From assembly GCF_002095475.1 (NCBI RefSeq), contig NZ_MLFR01000001.1:434001-498000 (forward strand): 64,000 nucleotides of DNA, given 5' to 3'. The position numbers and the translations under genes are program-made. The notes under the pieces are model-generated. The model was not told the origin of the DNA and did no database searches. It was given only the letters and a program-made list of their open reading frames with translations. Of the stretch, positions 8,630 through 17,115 are shown piece after piece (position 1 is the first letter of the stretch; the number at the start of each line of letters is the position of its first letter). The stretch is from Pantoea rwandensis. GTDB taxonomy: Bacteria; Pseudomonadota; Gammaproteobacteria; Enterobacterales; Enterobacteriaceae.

Positions 8630-10090
8630 ATGAAATATTACGGCGATTTACGCAGCTTTATCACTGCCCTCGACGAAATGGGCGACATCATGCATGTGCA
8701 TCGCGAAGTCGATGGCGATTTCGAGCCTAGCGCCATGACCAGGCACAGCTATGAAATCCAGTCACCCGCCCCACTGTTTCACAAGGTCGCGGGCGTGGCA
8801 GCCGGTTTTCGTTTGTTCGGTGCGCCAGCGGCACTCTCATCACGCAGCGACATGCCGTATGCGCGTGTGGCCATGTCACTGGGTTTAGCACCAGAGTCCA
8901 CCGGCCCGGAAATCATCGAAGCCCTGTCTGCAGCCCGCTTTAAACCCGGTATTCCCCCTGTACGCGTTGAGTCCGCTCAAGCTGAATGTCAGCAGAACAT
9001 ATTGCGTGGCGATGAAGCCAACCTCGACCGCTTCCCCATTCCTTTCGCCCATGACAAAGATGGTGGCCGCTATGCCAATACCTGGGGCACGCTGATTGTT
9101 AAGACGCCAGACGGCAAGTGGGTTAACTGGTCGATTGCACGCGTGATGAAGGTCGATGGTAAACGCATGGTCGGCTTGATCGTGCCGAGCCAGCATATCG
9201 GGCAGATTTGGACGCAGTGGGTGGCGCGCGGTGAACCCATGCCTTACGCGCTGGTGCAAGGTCCTGCTCCGGCAATTTCCTGCGTCTCCGGTATACCCAT
9301 TCCAGCCAATGCGGATGAAGCCGATTACATCGGCACGCTTGCGGGTGAACCGGTTCCGGTAGTGAAAGCCATTAGCCTCGATCTTGATGTGCCTGCCACA
9401 GCCGAGATCGTGATTGAAGGCCACGTTTCCATTGAGCGTGACTGCCAGGAAGGCCCTTATGGCGAATATGGCGGCTATCTTGGTGAAGGCTCATCGGCGC
9501 AACCTACGTTCCACGTCGAGACTATTACCCATCGCAACGATCCCATCTGGCCGATGTCGATCACTGGCCGTCCGACCGATGAATCTCACACCCTATGGGC
9601 GATGGGCTTGGCCGCCGATGCGCTGACCTATTTGCGTGAAGCGGAATTGCCGGTGAAAACCGCCTGGATCCCAGAAGACTCCACCGTCCACTGGCTGCTG
9701 GTCGTGATGCCGGAGAACTGGCGCGAGCTGTTGCCGGGTGTCAGCAGCGAAGAACTGACCCAGCGAATCGGTGAAGTGTTGTTTAAAACCGATGCCATGG
9801 TGTTTATCCCTAAAGTGTATGTCGTGGATGATGACTTTGACCCCACTAACCTGCGCGAAGTCGTCTGGGCATTGTCAACTCGCGTACACCCGGTAGGCCG
9901 TCGTGCGGTGTTTGAGGATCAACGTGTCATTCGTCTGCCACAGTGTTATGACGAGGCAGAATACGTTGCCGGGAAAGGCGCCAAAGTCGTGTTTGACACC
10001 TTACAGACTAAACGCCATTTGCATGCTTCGTTCGCGCAAGGTTACCCGGAAGAAGTGCGTCAGCGCATTCTGGATAACTGGCCGGAATAA
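8630..10090 (+). CDS. UbiD-family prenyl-FMN-dependent aryl-acid decarboxylase
   Basis: 486 residues, the normal length for bacterial hydroxyarylic acid decarboxylase large subunits. The catalytic glutamate-containing stretch EGPYGEYGGYLGEG (residues about 275-288) and the basic stretch NWSIARVMKVDGKRMVG for prenyl-FMN/metal binding are present. The start ATG at 8630 follows AAGGAG by 7 bases, just past the UbiX stop; a longer in-frame start at 8516 would overlap the UbiX gene deeply. Likely substrate 4-hydroxybenzoate, vanillate, gallate or protocatechuate; sequence alone does not decide. The small third subunit of BsdBCD-type operons is absent. Confidence 0.88.
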   Translation: MKYYGDLRSFITALDEMGDIMHVHREVDGDFEPSAMTRHSYEIQSPAPLFHKVAGVAAGFRLFGAPAALSSRSDMPYARVAMSLGLAPESTGPEIIEALSAARFKPGIPPVRVESAQAECQQNILRGDEANLDRFPIPFAHDKDGGRYANTWGTLIVKTPDGKWVNWSIARVMKVDGKRMVGLIVPSQHIGQIWTQWVARGEPMPYALVQGPAPAISCVSGIPIPANADEADYIGTLAGEPVPVVKAISLDLDVPATAEIVIEGHVSIERDCQEGPYGEYGGYLGEGSSAQPTFHVETITHRNDPIWPMSITGRPTDESHTLWAMGLAADALTYLREAELPVKTAWIPEDSTVHWLLVVMPENWRELLPGVSSEELTQRIGEVLFKTDAMVFIPKVYVVDDDFDPTNLREVVWALSTRVHPVGRRAVFEDQRVIRLPQCYDEAEYVAGKGAKVVFDTLQTKRHLHASFAQGYPEEVRQRILDNWPE

Positions 10091-10094
10091 GCCT

Positions 10095-10114
10095 GGTGCG
10101 CATGAATGCGCACC
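10095..10114 (+). terminator. Hairpin after the UbiD-type gene
   Basis: GGTGCGC, 6-base loop, GCGCACC: a perfect 7-bp stem 4 bp after the stop. It lacks a T-run and may act together with the next hairpin. Confidence 0.4.
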
Positions 10115-10128
10115 CTAAAACAGTATTA

Positions 10129-10158
10129 TGAGGTCGCCCTTGGTGGCGACCTCAGGTT
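10129..10158. terminator. Terminator hairpin between convergent genes
   Basis: A perfect 10-bp stem (TGAGGTCGCC/GGCGACCTCA, 6-base loop) is followed by GGTTTT on the plus strand and overlaps the stop codon of the minus-strand regulator gene. It serves the UbiD side and perhaps both. Confidence 0.7.
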
Positions 10159-11108
10159 TTAAAGAACATCTTGCGATACATCGAAGGCGTCATGCCCGTC
10201 ACCTTCACAAAAGCCCGTCTTAAAACATCGTTGCTGCGATAACCACAAGCGGCCGGAATGGCTTTCAGCGGCATGGAACCTGCTTCCAGCAACTTTCGCG
10301 CTTGATCAATTCGCGCATTCTCCAGCCAATTGCCCGCCTGTAAGTCCATATGCTGACGGAAAAGCCTCGCCAAGTGCCTTGTGCTGATTTGCATATGTGC
10401 GGCGAGATCGTCGAGCGAATTGACCTGTGCCAAATTCGCCAAAGCCCATCGCTGCATCTCTTGAAACGCACTGCGACCACCCAGGGAAAGTTGCTGTTTG
10501 CGAACAAAATGCCCCTGATTCACTGGCCGTTGAAAGAACATCACCAAATTGGCGGCGATATCCTGTGCCAATTCGCGTCCCAAATCTTCTTCCACCAATC
10601 GCAGCGCCAGATCGAGCCCCGACGTGACGCCAGCGGCGGTACGCAATCGCCCATCTGCGATGTAAAGCGCATCGGCCTCCACCTGCGCATCCGGTACCTG
10701 TTCCACCAGTGCATCAGCGCAGGCCCAGTGGGTCGTCACTTTTTTACCACTCAGCAACCCGGTTTGTGCCAGCAGCAGCGCACCGGTGCAAATCGAGCCA
10801 AAGCGCTGACTTTCATGGCATAGCTCAATCAGACGTGCGGTTTGCCGTGCAGTTAATTGCATATCCCGCGCCTCGGGTGCCCCCGCGATCAGAAACGTGT
10901 CAGTTTGCTGGATATCTTGTAGTGTGACATCCGCCATCAAACGCACACCTGACGAACAACGAATGCTGGCCCCTTCCAGTGACATGACTTGCAGCTGGTA
11001 AACGGTGCGATTGAGCAGTCGATTAGCTTCAGCAAACACATCCAACGGGCCACAGACATCGAGCAATTGCGCCCCCGGCACCGCTAAAATCGCAAGATGG
11101 TGATTCAT
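10152..11108 (-). CDS. GlxA/FtrA-type AraC regulator with DJ-1/PfpI domain
   Basis: 318 residues: N-terminal DJ-1/PfpI-like domain (about 4-180, with ICTGALLLAQTGLLSG) and C-terminal AraC double helix-turn-helix (about 215-315, ending in PSMYRKMFF). It is divergent from the HD-hydrolase gene and separated from it by 114 bp containing three GTCTTAA repeats. Related regulators activate adjacent detoxification or catabolic genes. It is a different lineage from the GlxA-type protein at 6467. Target probably the HD/ABM/ACT group. Confidence 0.85.
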   Translation of the reverse strand: MNHHLAILAVPGAQLLDVCGPLDVFAEANRLLNRTVYQLQVMSLEGASIRCSSGVRLMADVTLQDIQQTDTFLIAGAPEARDMQLTARQTARLIELCHESQRFGSICTGALLLAQTGLLSGKKVTTHWACADALVEQVPDAQVEADALYIADGRLRTAAGVTSGLDLALRLVEEDLGRELAQDIAANLVMFFQRPVNQGHFVRKQQLSLGGRSAFQEMQRWALANLAQVNSLDDLAAHMQISTRHLARLFRQHMDLQAGNWLENARIDQARKLLEAGSMPLKAIPAACGYRSNDVLRRAFVKVTGMTPSMYRKMFFKT

Positions 11109-11129
11109 ACGCTATTCCCGTCTGTAAAA

Positions 11130-11170
11130 GTCTTAATGTCTTAAAAGGTCGTTAAAAGTCTATTTAAGAC
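11130..11170. promoter_or_regulatory. Candidate operator repeats GTCTTAA in divergent promoter
   Basis: GTCTTAA occurs at 11130-11136 and 11138-11144 as direct copies 8 bp apart and inverted (TTAAGAC) at 11164-11170. The set sits between the GlxA-type regulator and the HD gene. AraC-type regulators often bind such repeats; no experimental link is visible. Confidence 0.4.
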
Positions 11171-11222
11171 ATTCTGCCTCGGTATTAAGCTGGTTGCAAC
11201 TTAACCGAGCGGAGAACCTCCC

Positions 11223-11864
11223 ATGAAATTTTCCATTAACGGCATCACTATTCCCGATACTGCAATGACCCGTGACGCGACGACTTTTGTCCGTGATACC
11301 GAATCCGATTTGCTGTTTCACCACTCCAGCCGCGTCTATTACTGGGCCGCACTCGCAGGACGCCGCTTAGATCTTAAGGTGGATGCTGAGCTGCTTTATG
11401 TCGGCTGTATGTTCCATGATGTTGGTCTGACGCACGAACACTGCAGCTGCGACAAACGCTTTGAAGTGGACGGCGCCAATGCGGCGCGCGATTTCTTGCA
11501 ACAATATGGTGTAGAGCAGGCCGATATCGATAAAGTCTGGACCGCGATTGCGCTGCATACCACTCCGGGCATTCCGCAATTTATGGCCCCGGAAATTGCG
11601 TTAGTCACCGCTGGCGTGGAAATGGATGTCTTGGGCATCAACTATGATCACTTCAGCGATGCGGAGCGTGAAGCCGTGGTAGAACAGCATCCACGTCCTG
11701 CCCAATTCAAGGAAGAGATTATTCAGGCATTCTACGATGGCATTAAAAACAAACCTGAGACCACCTTCGGCAATGTCAAAGCCGATGTCATTGCCGACAA
11801 GCAGCCTGACTTCTCACCAATGAACTTTTGTAGCGTCATCCGTCAGTCACGCTGGGTGGGATAA
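11223..11864 (+). CDS. HD-domain hydrolase, cyanamide-hydratase-like
   Basis: 213-residue HD-superfamily metal-dependent protein. Visible ligands: His33-His34 in the first helix, the His65-Asp66 doublet in CMFHDVGL, and a later conserved HTTPG. The layout resembles the HD proteins annotated as similar to yeast cyanamide hydratase, which are not ordinary nucleotide phosphohydrolases. The ribosome site GGAGAA lies upstream of the ATG. It is the first gene of a group with an ABM protein, an ACT protein and an ArsR regulator, opposite a GlxA-type regulator. Substrate cannot be told from sequence. Confidence 0.8.
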   Translation: MKFSINGITIPDTAMTRDATTFVRDTESDLLFHHSSRVYYWAALAGRRLDLKVDAELLYVGCMFHDVGLTHEHCSCDKRFEVDGANAARDFLQQYGVEQADIDKVWTAIALHTTPGIPQFMAPEIALVTAGVEMDVLGINYDHFSDAEREAVVEQHPRPAQFKEEIIQAFYDGIKNKPETTFGNVKADVIADKQPDFSPMNFCSVIRQSRWVG

Positions 11865-11971
11865 GTGGTGTGGCGCAGCGAACTCGCGCTGCGCCATACT
11901 TCGTTGTTCGCCGAAGCATCCTCATCTCCACTCGCTACACTGCTGCCATCACTGACTGATGGAGCAGAACC

Positions 11972-12289
11972 ATGATTGCCGTCCTGTTTGAAGCACTTAC
12001 CCAACCTGAGCACCAAGCCCGCTATCTTGAACTCGCCGCGCAACTGAAATCTCAACTGACCAGTTTGCCTGGATTTATTTCAGTTGAGCGATTTTCAAGC
12101 CTCAACGATCCTGGCAAGATTCTGTCCCTCTCTTACTGGGAAAATGAAGAGGCGGTGCTGGCATGGAAGAAGAATATGTCGCACCAACAGGCTCAACAGG
12201 AAGGCCGAAACCGTTTGTTTTCTTTCTACCACATCCGTATCGCCGCTGTACTGCGGGAATATGCCCACGAGGCAAGCCAACATGTTTGA
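11972..12289 (+). CDS. Antibiotic biosynthesis monooxygenase (ABM) domain protein
   Basis: 105 residues forming one dimeric alpha-beta barrel domain of ABM/YgiN type: [12 protein letters not shown] and the [10 protein letters not shown] segment are typical. Family members are cofactor-free quinol monooxygenases or haem-degrading enzymes, but many are uncharacterised. The ATG follows GGAGCAG. Its last codons overlap the start of the ACT protein gene by 8 bp, so the two are translationally coupled. 107 bp separate it from the HD gene, so one transcript is possible. Confidence 0.78.
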   Translation: MIAVLFEALTQPEHQARYLELAAQLKSQLTSLPGFISVERFSSLNDPGKILSLSYWENEEAVLAWKKNMSHQQAQQEGRNRLFSFYHIRIAAVLREYAHEASQHV

Positions 12290-12677
12290 TATTCACGTGA
12301 TACTCAATAATGTTCCGGGCGAGTTGGCCGCATTAGGTTCGACCCTCGGCAAGCATGGTGTAGGACTTGAAGGAGGCGGCGTGTTCACGGTGGGTGAACA
12401 AAGTCACGCGCATTTTTTAGTTGTGCATGGGGAGCAAGCCAGACAAGTGCTAATAGCGGCCGGTTTTCAGGTGGTTTCAGTACAACAGCCGCTGATCCGC
12501 AAGCTTAAACAGGATCGACCAGGACAGCTTGGCGAAATTGCTGACGTGCTAGCACGCAATGGCGTTAACATTCACCTTCAATACAGTGACCACAGCAACC
12601 AGTTGATCCTGATTACCGATAATCCTGAGCGTGCAGCAGAGGTGACCACCGCATGGCAACCCGTAGCAGCCCCATAA
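12282..12677 (+). CDS. ACT-domain protein
   Basis: 131 residues with two ACT-like halves (about 1-60 and 68-125); the second holds the classic [20 protein letters not shown] pattern. ACT domains bind amino acids or related ligands and usually regulate an enzyme; here they stand alone. ATG 12282 lies inside the ABM gene end, whose sequence supplies only a weak ribosome site, so coupling is likely. An in-frame opening upstream is in the other frame of the ABM gene and is discarded. The end overlaps the ArsR gene by 25 bp. Confidence 0.75.
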   Translation: MFDIHVILNNVPGELAALGSTLGKHGVGLEGGGVFTVGEQSHAHFLVVHGEQARQVLIAAGFQVVSVQQPLIRKLKQDRPGQLGEIADVLARNGVNIHLQYSDHSNQLILITDNPERAAEVTTAWQPVAAP

Positions 12678-13366
12678 TCACCGATGAGACGGCGGAACAA
12701 GGCTTGCAGCAGGCGATGTCTGCTGTGGCTGCCGCTTTGGCCGACCCTTCGCGTGTCAGCATTTTGTGCGCGCTGATGGATGGCCGTGCCTGGACAGCCA
12801 CAGAATTAAGCGGCGTCGCCGATATCGCCGCCTCCACCACCAGCGGACATCTGGGCAAACTACTGGATGCCCGTCTTGTGACGTGTTTATCCCAGGGACG
12901 CCATCGCTATTTCCGTTTGGCGGGCAGCGATATTGCGCACCTGCTGGAAACCCTTATGGGGGTATCGATGCAGCCACAGCGAGCGTTGGTTTCCGCTACA
13001 CCCAGCCATCTGCGCCATGCCCGCACCTGTTATGATCATCTGGCGGGTGAACTGGCGGTAGAGATATACAATTTTATGCAAGAAAAAGAGTGGGTTGTAG
13101 CCGATGGTAGTGCACTGACCGCCTTAGGTCAGCAGCAGTTAGAAAGCATCGGTATGCAACGAGATCTTCGTAGTAAACGTAAACCTTGTTGTGCCTGCCT
13201 CGACTGGAGTGAACGCCGCATGCATCTCGGTGGCGCAGCGGGAGCCGCGCTTCTTAGCCTGCTAATTGATAAACAATGGCTGAGCCGCACAGCAGGTTAC
13301 CGAGAGATAAATGTCACACCAGCCGGGACAAAGGCACTTCAACGCCTGTTTTGCGTGCAGTTGTAA
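12653..13366 (+). CDS. ArsR-family transcriptional regulator
   Basis: 237 residues. Residues about 18-100 form an ArsR winged helix ([42 protein letters not shown]). The remainder is long for the family and ends in a [11 protein letters not shown] segment found in ArsR proteins of efflux or detoxification operons. A CCAC motif near residue 180 might bind a metal or thiol ligand, but the classic CVC metal box is not in the recognition helix. The 25-bp overlap with the ACT gene indicates one operon. Probably autoregulates this group. Confidence 0.8.
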   Translation: MATRSSPIITDETAEQGLQQAMSAVAAALADPSRVSILCALMDGRAWTATELSGVADIAASTTSGHLGKLLDARLVTCLSQGRHRYFRLAGSDIAHLLETLMGVSMQPQRALVSATPSHLRHARTCYDHLAGELAVEIYNFMQEKEWVVADGSALTALGQQQLESIGMQRDLRSKRKPCCACLDWSERRMHLGGAAGAALLSLLIDKQWLSRTAGYREINVTPAGTKALQRLFCVQL

Positions 13367-13460
13367 ACATCAAAATAACACTCTCGTCACAAATATAACC
13401 TTTATCAAATCAGCAAAATTTAATCATCGAACATTTTCTGTACTGGAAGCAGAACGTTGC

Positions 13461-13550
13461 TAATATAGCGACGCAACACACAGCAATGCGTTGCCTACGA
13501 GAATTTTTTCCTTGGTTTAATTACCCCGCCCGCTTAGCGGGCATTTTTTT
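13461..13550 (+). ncRNA. Candidate small RNA with intrinsic terminator
   Basis: A -10-like TAATAT with an upstream TG (extended -10, 13458-13466) precedes a segment that can fold as GCAAC-loop-GTTGC, then a U-rich single strand, then a perfect terminator stem GCCCGC/GCGGGC with seven T. The distance from the ArsR stop (about 160 bp) is long for a simple 3' terminator, and the transcript would be about 80 nt. The layout is like that of Hfq-dependent small RNAs, but I do not recognise a known family. Confidence 0.3.
13528..13550 (+). terminator. Intrinsic terminator
   Basis: GCCCGC, loop TTA, GCGGGC, then A and seven T. It terminates either the ArsR operon or the candidate small RNA just upstream. 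Confidence 0.85.
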
Positions 13551-13592
13551 ATCCATTTACACCCCATCCATGTATCAGAGGTAGATGCTGAG

Positions 13593-14135
13593 TCAATAAA
13601 ATGAGCGTTGTTTCTCACTAAGGAATGCCAGTTCTTCCGGTGTGGATGGACGATTAAGCCGCTGATTACGATGTGGATAGCGACCAAATGCCTCGATAAT
13701 CTGCCGATGCTCTAACTCACTCTGATAGTAAGACGATCCTTTCAGCGCATCGAACAACACTTCGGCTTGTTGATGGACAACACGAGACTCGGCATGCATC
13801 CAGGGCATCAAGAGAAAGCCTTTTTCATCCAGGCTCAGTGATGCATAGCCCGGAATTTTCACCGCTTCCTGCGCGAGCAATAGCGCCATGCCATCCTGCT
13901 GCCAGGCGAGAGCACTGTTCCGGTGGAGATTGCGGGAGAATTGATCCAGCACGATGATTTCTGCCAATCGCCCTCGAATGTCTTTCCGCCAAGCCGATAG
14001 CTCACCGCGACGAGCCGCTTCCCAACAATCATAAAAACCACCTTGTATAGCTTCATCAAACCCGTCGTTCTGCTTGAACCAAGAGTTTTCATGGCGCGCG
14101 TTAAACCAGAATGCCAATACGGTTTCATACTCCAT
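13593..14135 (-). CDS. DUF924 family protein
   Basis: 180-residue soluble helical protein of the DUF924 family, recognised by the opening VLAFWF, the conserved IVLDQFSRN near residue 70 and LLMPWMHAES near 115. No enzymatic activity is established for the family to my knowledge. Two starts are possible: ATG 14135 with GGGGAATA close upstream, or GTG 14147 with AGGGG at 8 bases. I use the ATG because the family starts near this point. Stands alone between the terminator and ylaC. Confidence 0.83.
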   Translation of the reverse strand: MEYETVLAFWFNARHENSWFKQNDGFDEAIQGGFYDCWEAARRGELSAWRKDIRGRLAEIIVLDQFSRNLHRNSALAWQQDGMALLLAQEAVKIPGYASLSLDEKGFLLMPWMHAESRVVHQQAEVLFDALKGSSYYQSELEHRQIIEAFGRYPHRNQRLNRPSTPEELAFLSEKQRSFY

Positions 14136-14251
14136 CCTATTCCCCACAGATAATTCCCCTAATAACCATCAAGGTTAGGCTAAAATCGTGGTGGTTATCT
14201 GTTAGACTCGCGCGGGCGAAGTATGGATAAGGAAACCACTGAGGTGAATGC

Positions 14252-14713
14252 ATGAGTAATCAACTGGATGAGCGACTACAAACCGAGCTGGATAGAATCA
14301 ACGTAGAAGAGCAGCGTAATGACCGCCCCTACTTTGATATCTCCTTTATCAAAAATTATCCCGGTTTATTCAGCCTGATGTGGATACTGTTTGTTCTTAC
14401 CATGGCGCTGCTGTTGTACTCCGACTCTTTCGGCACCATCGAATATGTGGTCTGCATCCTGATTTTTGCTGTATGTAATTTTTTCTTCTTCTTCCACGTT
14501 AATCCGTCGTACAAAGCGAAGGATATCGATAAAGGTGCCTGGAAGAATTGCTACACCGGTGACTGGTATATGGAAGTCCATGTCCGGGACGCTTTTGTCG
14601 ATGAACTGCTGGACAGTACCATTCTGACCGAGAGCGAAAAAACACGTCTGAACGAGATGCGCGCCAAGAAAGGCTACCTGTACTTTGCTGATATCTATCG
14701 TTTAAGGCATTAA
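14252..14713 (+). CDS. ylaC: YlaC-family inner membrane protein
   Basis: 153 residues with the same layout as E. coli YlaC: a polar N-terminus, DISFIKNYPGLF, two transmembrane helices (about 33-55 and 62-82), an FFFFF stretch, then a soluble tail with CYTGDWY and KGYLYFADIY. Function unknown in E. coli. It is divergent from the DUF924 gene and followed by a strong bidirectional terminator. RBS GAGG upstream of the ATG. Confidence 0.85.
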   Translation: MSNQLDERLQTELDRINVEEQRNDRPYFDISFIKNYPGLFSLMWILFVLTMALLLYSDSFGTIEYVVCILIFAVCNFFFFFHVNPSYKAKDIDKGAWKNCYTGDWYMEVHVRDAFVDELLDSTILTESEKTRLNEMRAKKGYLYFADIYRLRH

Positions 14714-14779
14714 ACCCGAGCGATTAATAGAGTTCTGATATTTTTATTAGCCCTCGCAGTGATAGTGAGTGAAATGTTA

Positions 14780-14818
14780 AAAATGGCAGGCAGTTTGTCA
14801 GAAACTGCCTGCCATTTT
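14780..14818. terminator. Strong bidirectional terminator
   Basis: A long perfect stem (AAAATGGCAGGCAGTTT and its complement, 5-base loop) with A-run and T-run flanks lies between the convergent ylaC and DUF1471 genes. It should stop transcription from both sides. Confidence 0.9.
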
Positions 14819-14820
14819 GC

Positions 14821-15072
14821 TTAGTTTTTCAGCACCTCAGCTGTGGCAAACAGTTTATTCTTGCCGCCCATGCTGGTGATATGGATAGCATCGCCACCCA
14901 TCGCACGGGCTTTGTTATTGAGCATCTGTTCTGCCTGATCCAATGTACCCGCACCGATAACCGAGACTTGGCCAATCACTGTTCCCGGATTAACGGACGA
15001 GGCTGCGGCCATCAAAGGGGCGGAAACGACCAAGCTAAATACCATGGCAGCGCTGAAAATAGACTTTTTCAT
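14821..15072 (-). CDS. Small exported DUF1471 (YdgH/BhsA/McbA-type) protein
   Basis: 83 residues: a signal peptide (about 1-22, ending LMA) and a DUF1471 domain with the GTLDQAEQMLNNKARAMGGDAIHI pattern shortened here to its key parts. Family members (BhsA, McbA, YhcN) are periplasmic or outer-surface stress proteins that affect biofilm formation. RBS AGGAG is upstream. This copy is only distantly similar to the three copies at 56.8-60.4 kb. Confidence 0.85.
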   Translation of the reverse strand: MKKSIFSAAMVFSLVVSAPLMAAASSVNPGTVIGQVSVIGAGTLDQAEQMLNNKARAMGGDAIHITSMGGKNKLFATAEVLKN

Positions 15073-15299
15073 AAAATACTCCTGGAAACTTAATTTGTCA
15101 GTGAATCAATTTGTTGTTCACTATCATCGAATAAAAAATGGAGATTATTGTTATGGGTAAAAATAAACGCACGCTCGGGTATAGGAACTTATCTATCCAA
15201 CCGTTAATATAGCCCCAACGTTTGATGCAGAGATGTTATCGCCCATTTTTATCTTCTGTGTGGAGGTTATATGGAGATTGCATGGAGAAGTGTGAATAA

Positions 15300-16010
15300 A
15301 TGAAATTACCCGCCAGTGACGCTGTAAAAATTGTATTTGCGGAAGATGACAAAGATATCGCCAGCGCATTAATAGCCTATTTACATCGTGAAGGGTTTAT
15401 TGTTTTTCACGCAGATGATGGCGTAAAAGCGGTCAACTACGTACAAGAGCATGAACCCGACTTTGTTATCCTCGATATTAAGATGCCGCGTAAAGATGGC
15501 TGGGCCGTGCTGGCTGATATTCGCCACTTCACTGACGCGCCCGTGATGATGCTCACCGCGCTGGATACCGATGCTGACAAAGTCTATGCACTGCGTACCG
15601 GCGCCGATGATTATGTGGTCAAGCCCTTCAATCCCAGCGAGGTCATTGCCCGAATCCATGTCATTCTGAGACGCTTACGCCATCACGTTAAAGATGAGGT
15701 CAGGCAGATTTATGAAACCAAGCACCTCTATATCAACCAGATGACGCACCAAGTGCTCGTTGGACCGGAGCGAGTGGATATCTCCAATCAGCTCACCTCC
15801 ACCGAATATCGCATACTGCTGCATCTCATCCGTTACCCTAAACGTGTCTTTAGCCGTGGCGAAATTCTTGATGCCTGCCTGGCAGAAAGTGGAGCAGGTG
15901 AACGCACTGTCGACAGTCATATCAGTAAATTACGTAAGAAGCTTGAGAAGTCAGGCATTAATTTTGTCCCCGAAAGCATTCGCGGCTTTGGTTATCGGTT
16001 AGGAGATTGA
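15300..16010 (+). CDS. OmpR/PhoB-type response regulator, AdeR-like
   Basis: 236 residues: receiver domain (about 9-125) with acidic pair EDD at 15-17, phospho-acceptor Asp59 in VILDIKMP and Lys108 in YVVKPF, then a winged-helix output domain (about 140-235). The stretch MLTALD...DKV.ALR.GADD.VVKPFNP.EVIAR is strikingly close to AdeR, the regulator of the AdeABC pump in Acinetobacter, as I recall it. Its stop overlaps the kinase gene region, so they form one operon. No RND pump lies next to it; the nearest gene is a porin. Confidence 0.85.
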   Translation: MKLPASDAVKIVFAEDDKDIASALIAYLHREGFIVFHADDGVKAVNYVQEHEPDFVILDIKMPRKDGWAVLADIRHFTDAPVMMLTALDTDADKVYALRTGADDYVVKPFNPSEVIARIHVILRRLRHHVKDEVRQIYETKHLYINQMTHQVLVGPERVDISNQLTSTEYRILLHLIRYPKRVFSRGEILDACLAESGAGERTVDSHISKLRKKLEKSGINFVPESIRGFGYRLGD

Positions 16011-16012
16011 GG

Positions 16013-17050
16013 GTGAAGAAACACAGTATTCGCTATCGGCTGTTTTTCCTGTCGGCCAAGGTCACGGTGATCGGTATGATCATCTCGTTTATCGTTTGCT
16101 ATCTCTATTCATTGATTGCCAATGGTGCCGAGCTTGAAACTTTTAATTTCAGCGACTATCTCAACGCACTGATTTCGACTTTTTTGGCGATCACCGTTGC
16201 ACTCGGCCTGTCATTGCGCTTTACCAGCGGCATGATTACGCCCATCGCCTCCATTATTGAGAGCGCACGTAAGATTGCGGAAGGCGAACTGTCAGCCCGA
16301 GCCAGCGGGGGTAAATATCGCATCACGGAGATGGACCATCTGGTGAGCGATTTCAATTTGATGGCGGAAAAACTCGACCATATGTCTCGGGAAATGAAGG
16401 TGTGGAATGCTGCCATTGCACATGAACTTCGCACCCCGGTCACCGTGTTGCGTTCCCATTTACAGGGCATTCATGATGGTGTGATCCAGCCTGATAGCAC
16501 CAACATCGCTGGATTGATCAAACACACCGATAGCCTGACTCACATGATTGAGGACTTACGGGTCATCAGCTTGGCAGATACTGGGCAGCTGCGCCTGTTC
16601 CGAGAGTTTGTTGACTTAAAAGTGGAGATGCGCGCCCTGCTGAGCACTTTAGCGCCGCAATTTGCTGAGAAAGGCAAAGTGTTGGTACAGCAGTTGGAAG
16701 ATGTGAATTGTTATGTTGATGCACATCGTATTAAACAAGGCATTTTGGCCCTGCTGCATAACGCGCTGGATTATTCCTCTCAAGGGAAAGTGGTGGTTTC
16801 TTGTCGTGAGCAGGCAGGTAATGTCGAGATCGTGGTGGAAGATGAAGGTCCTGGCATTGCTCCCGAGGAGCGCGAAAAGATCTTCGATGCGTTTTACCTT
16901 GCAGACAGTGAAAGACCCTCGCACGTCGGTGCTTCCGGATTAGGGCTTTCTGTGGTTCGCGCCATCGTTTTAGCGCACGGTGGCGAGGTGAAATGTGAAC
17001 CCAGTTCATTAGGCGGGATTAGCTTTCGCATGACGTTGCAAGCGGGATAA
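16013..17050 (+). CDS. Sensor histidine kinase, AdeS-like
   Basis: 345 residues from GTG 16013, chosen because AGGAG sits 7 bases before it; a TTG at 16007 is too close. Two membrane helices (about 10-35 and 50-72) enclose a very short periplasmic loop of about 15 residues. HAMP (70-125), phospho-acceptor His in AIAHELRTPV, and ATPase domain with N-box (HNALDYS), EDEGPGI and GLGLSVV follow. The tiny periplasmic loop suggests sensing in or near the membrane. Partner of the response regulator just upstream. Confidence 0.85.
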   Translation: MKKHSIRYRLFFLSAKVTVIGMIISFIVCYLYSLIANGAELETFNFSDYLNALISTFLAITVALGLSLRFTSGMITPIASIIESARKIAEGELSARASGGKYRITEMDHLVSDFNLMAEKLDHMSREMKVWNAAIAHELRTPVTVLRSHLQGIHDGVIQPDSTNIAGLIKHTDSLTHMIEDLRVISLADTGQLRLFREFVDLKVEMRALLSTLAPQFAEKGKVLVQQLEDVNCYVDAHRIKQGILALLHNALDYSSQGKVVVSCREQAGNVEIVVEDEGPGIAPEEREKIFDAFYLADSERPSHVGASGLGLSVVRAIVLAHGGEVKCEPSSLGGISFRMTLQAG

Positions 17051-17073
17051 GGCGTCAGGCATCTGCACATTGT

Positions 17074-17095
17074 GGGGCTGCCTAATGGCAGCCCC
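17074..17095. terminator. Hairpin between kinase and porin genes
   Basis: A perfect 9-bp stem GGGGCTGCC/GGCAGCCCC with a TAAT loop between convergent genes. No clear T-run, but position and strength fit a shared terminator. Confidence 0.65.
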
Positions 17096-17115
17096 TATGT
17101 TATCACCCTTGCGGA

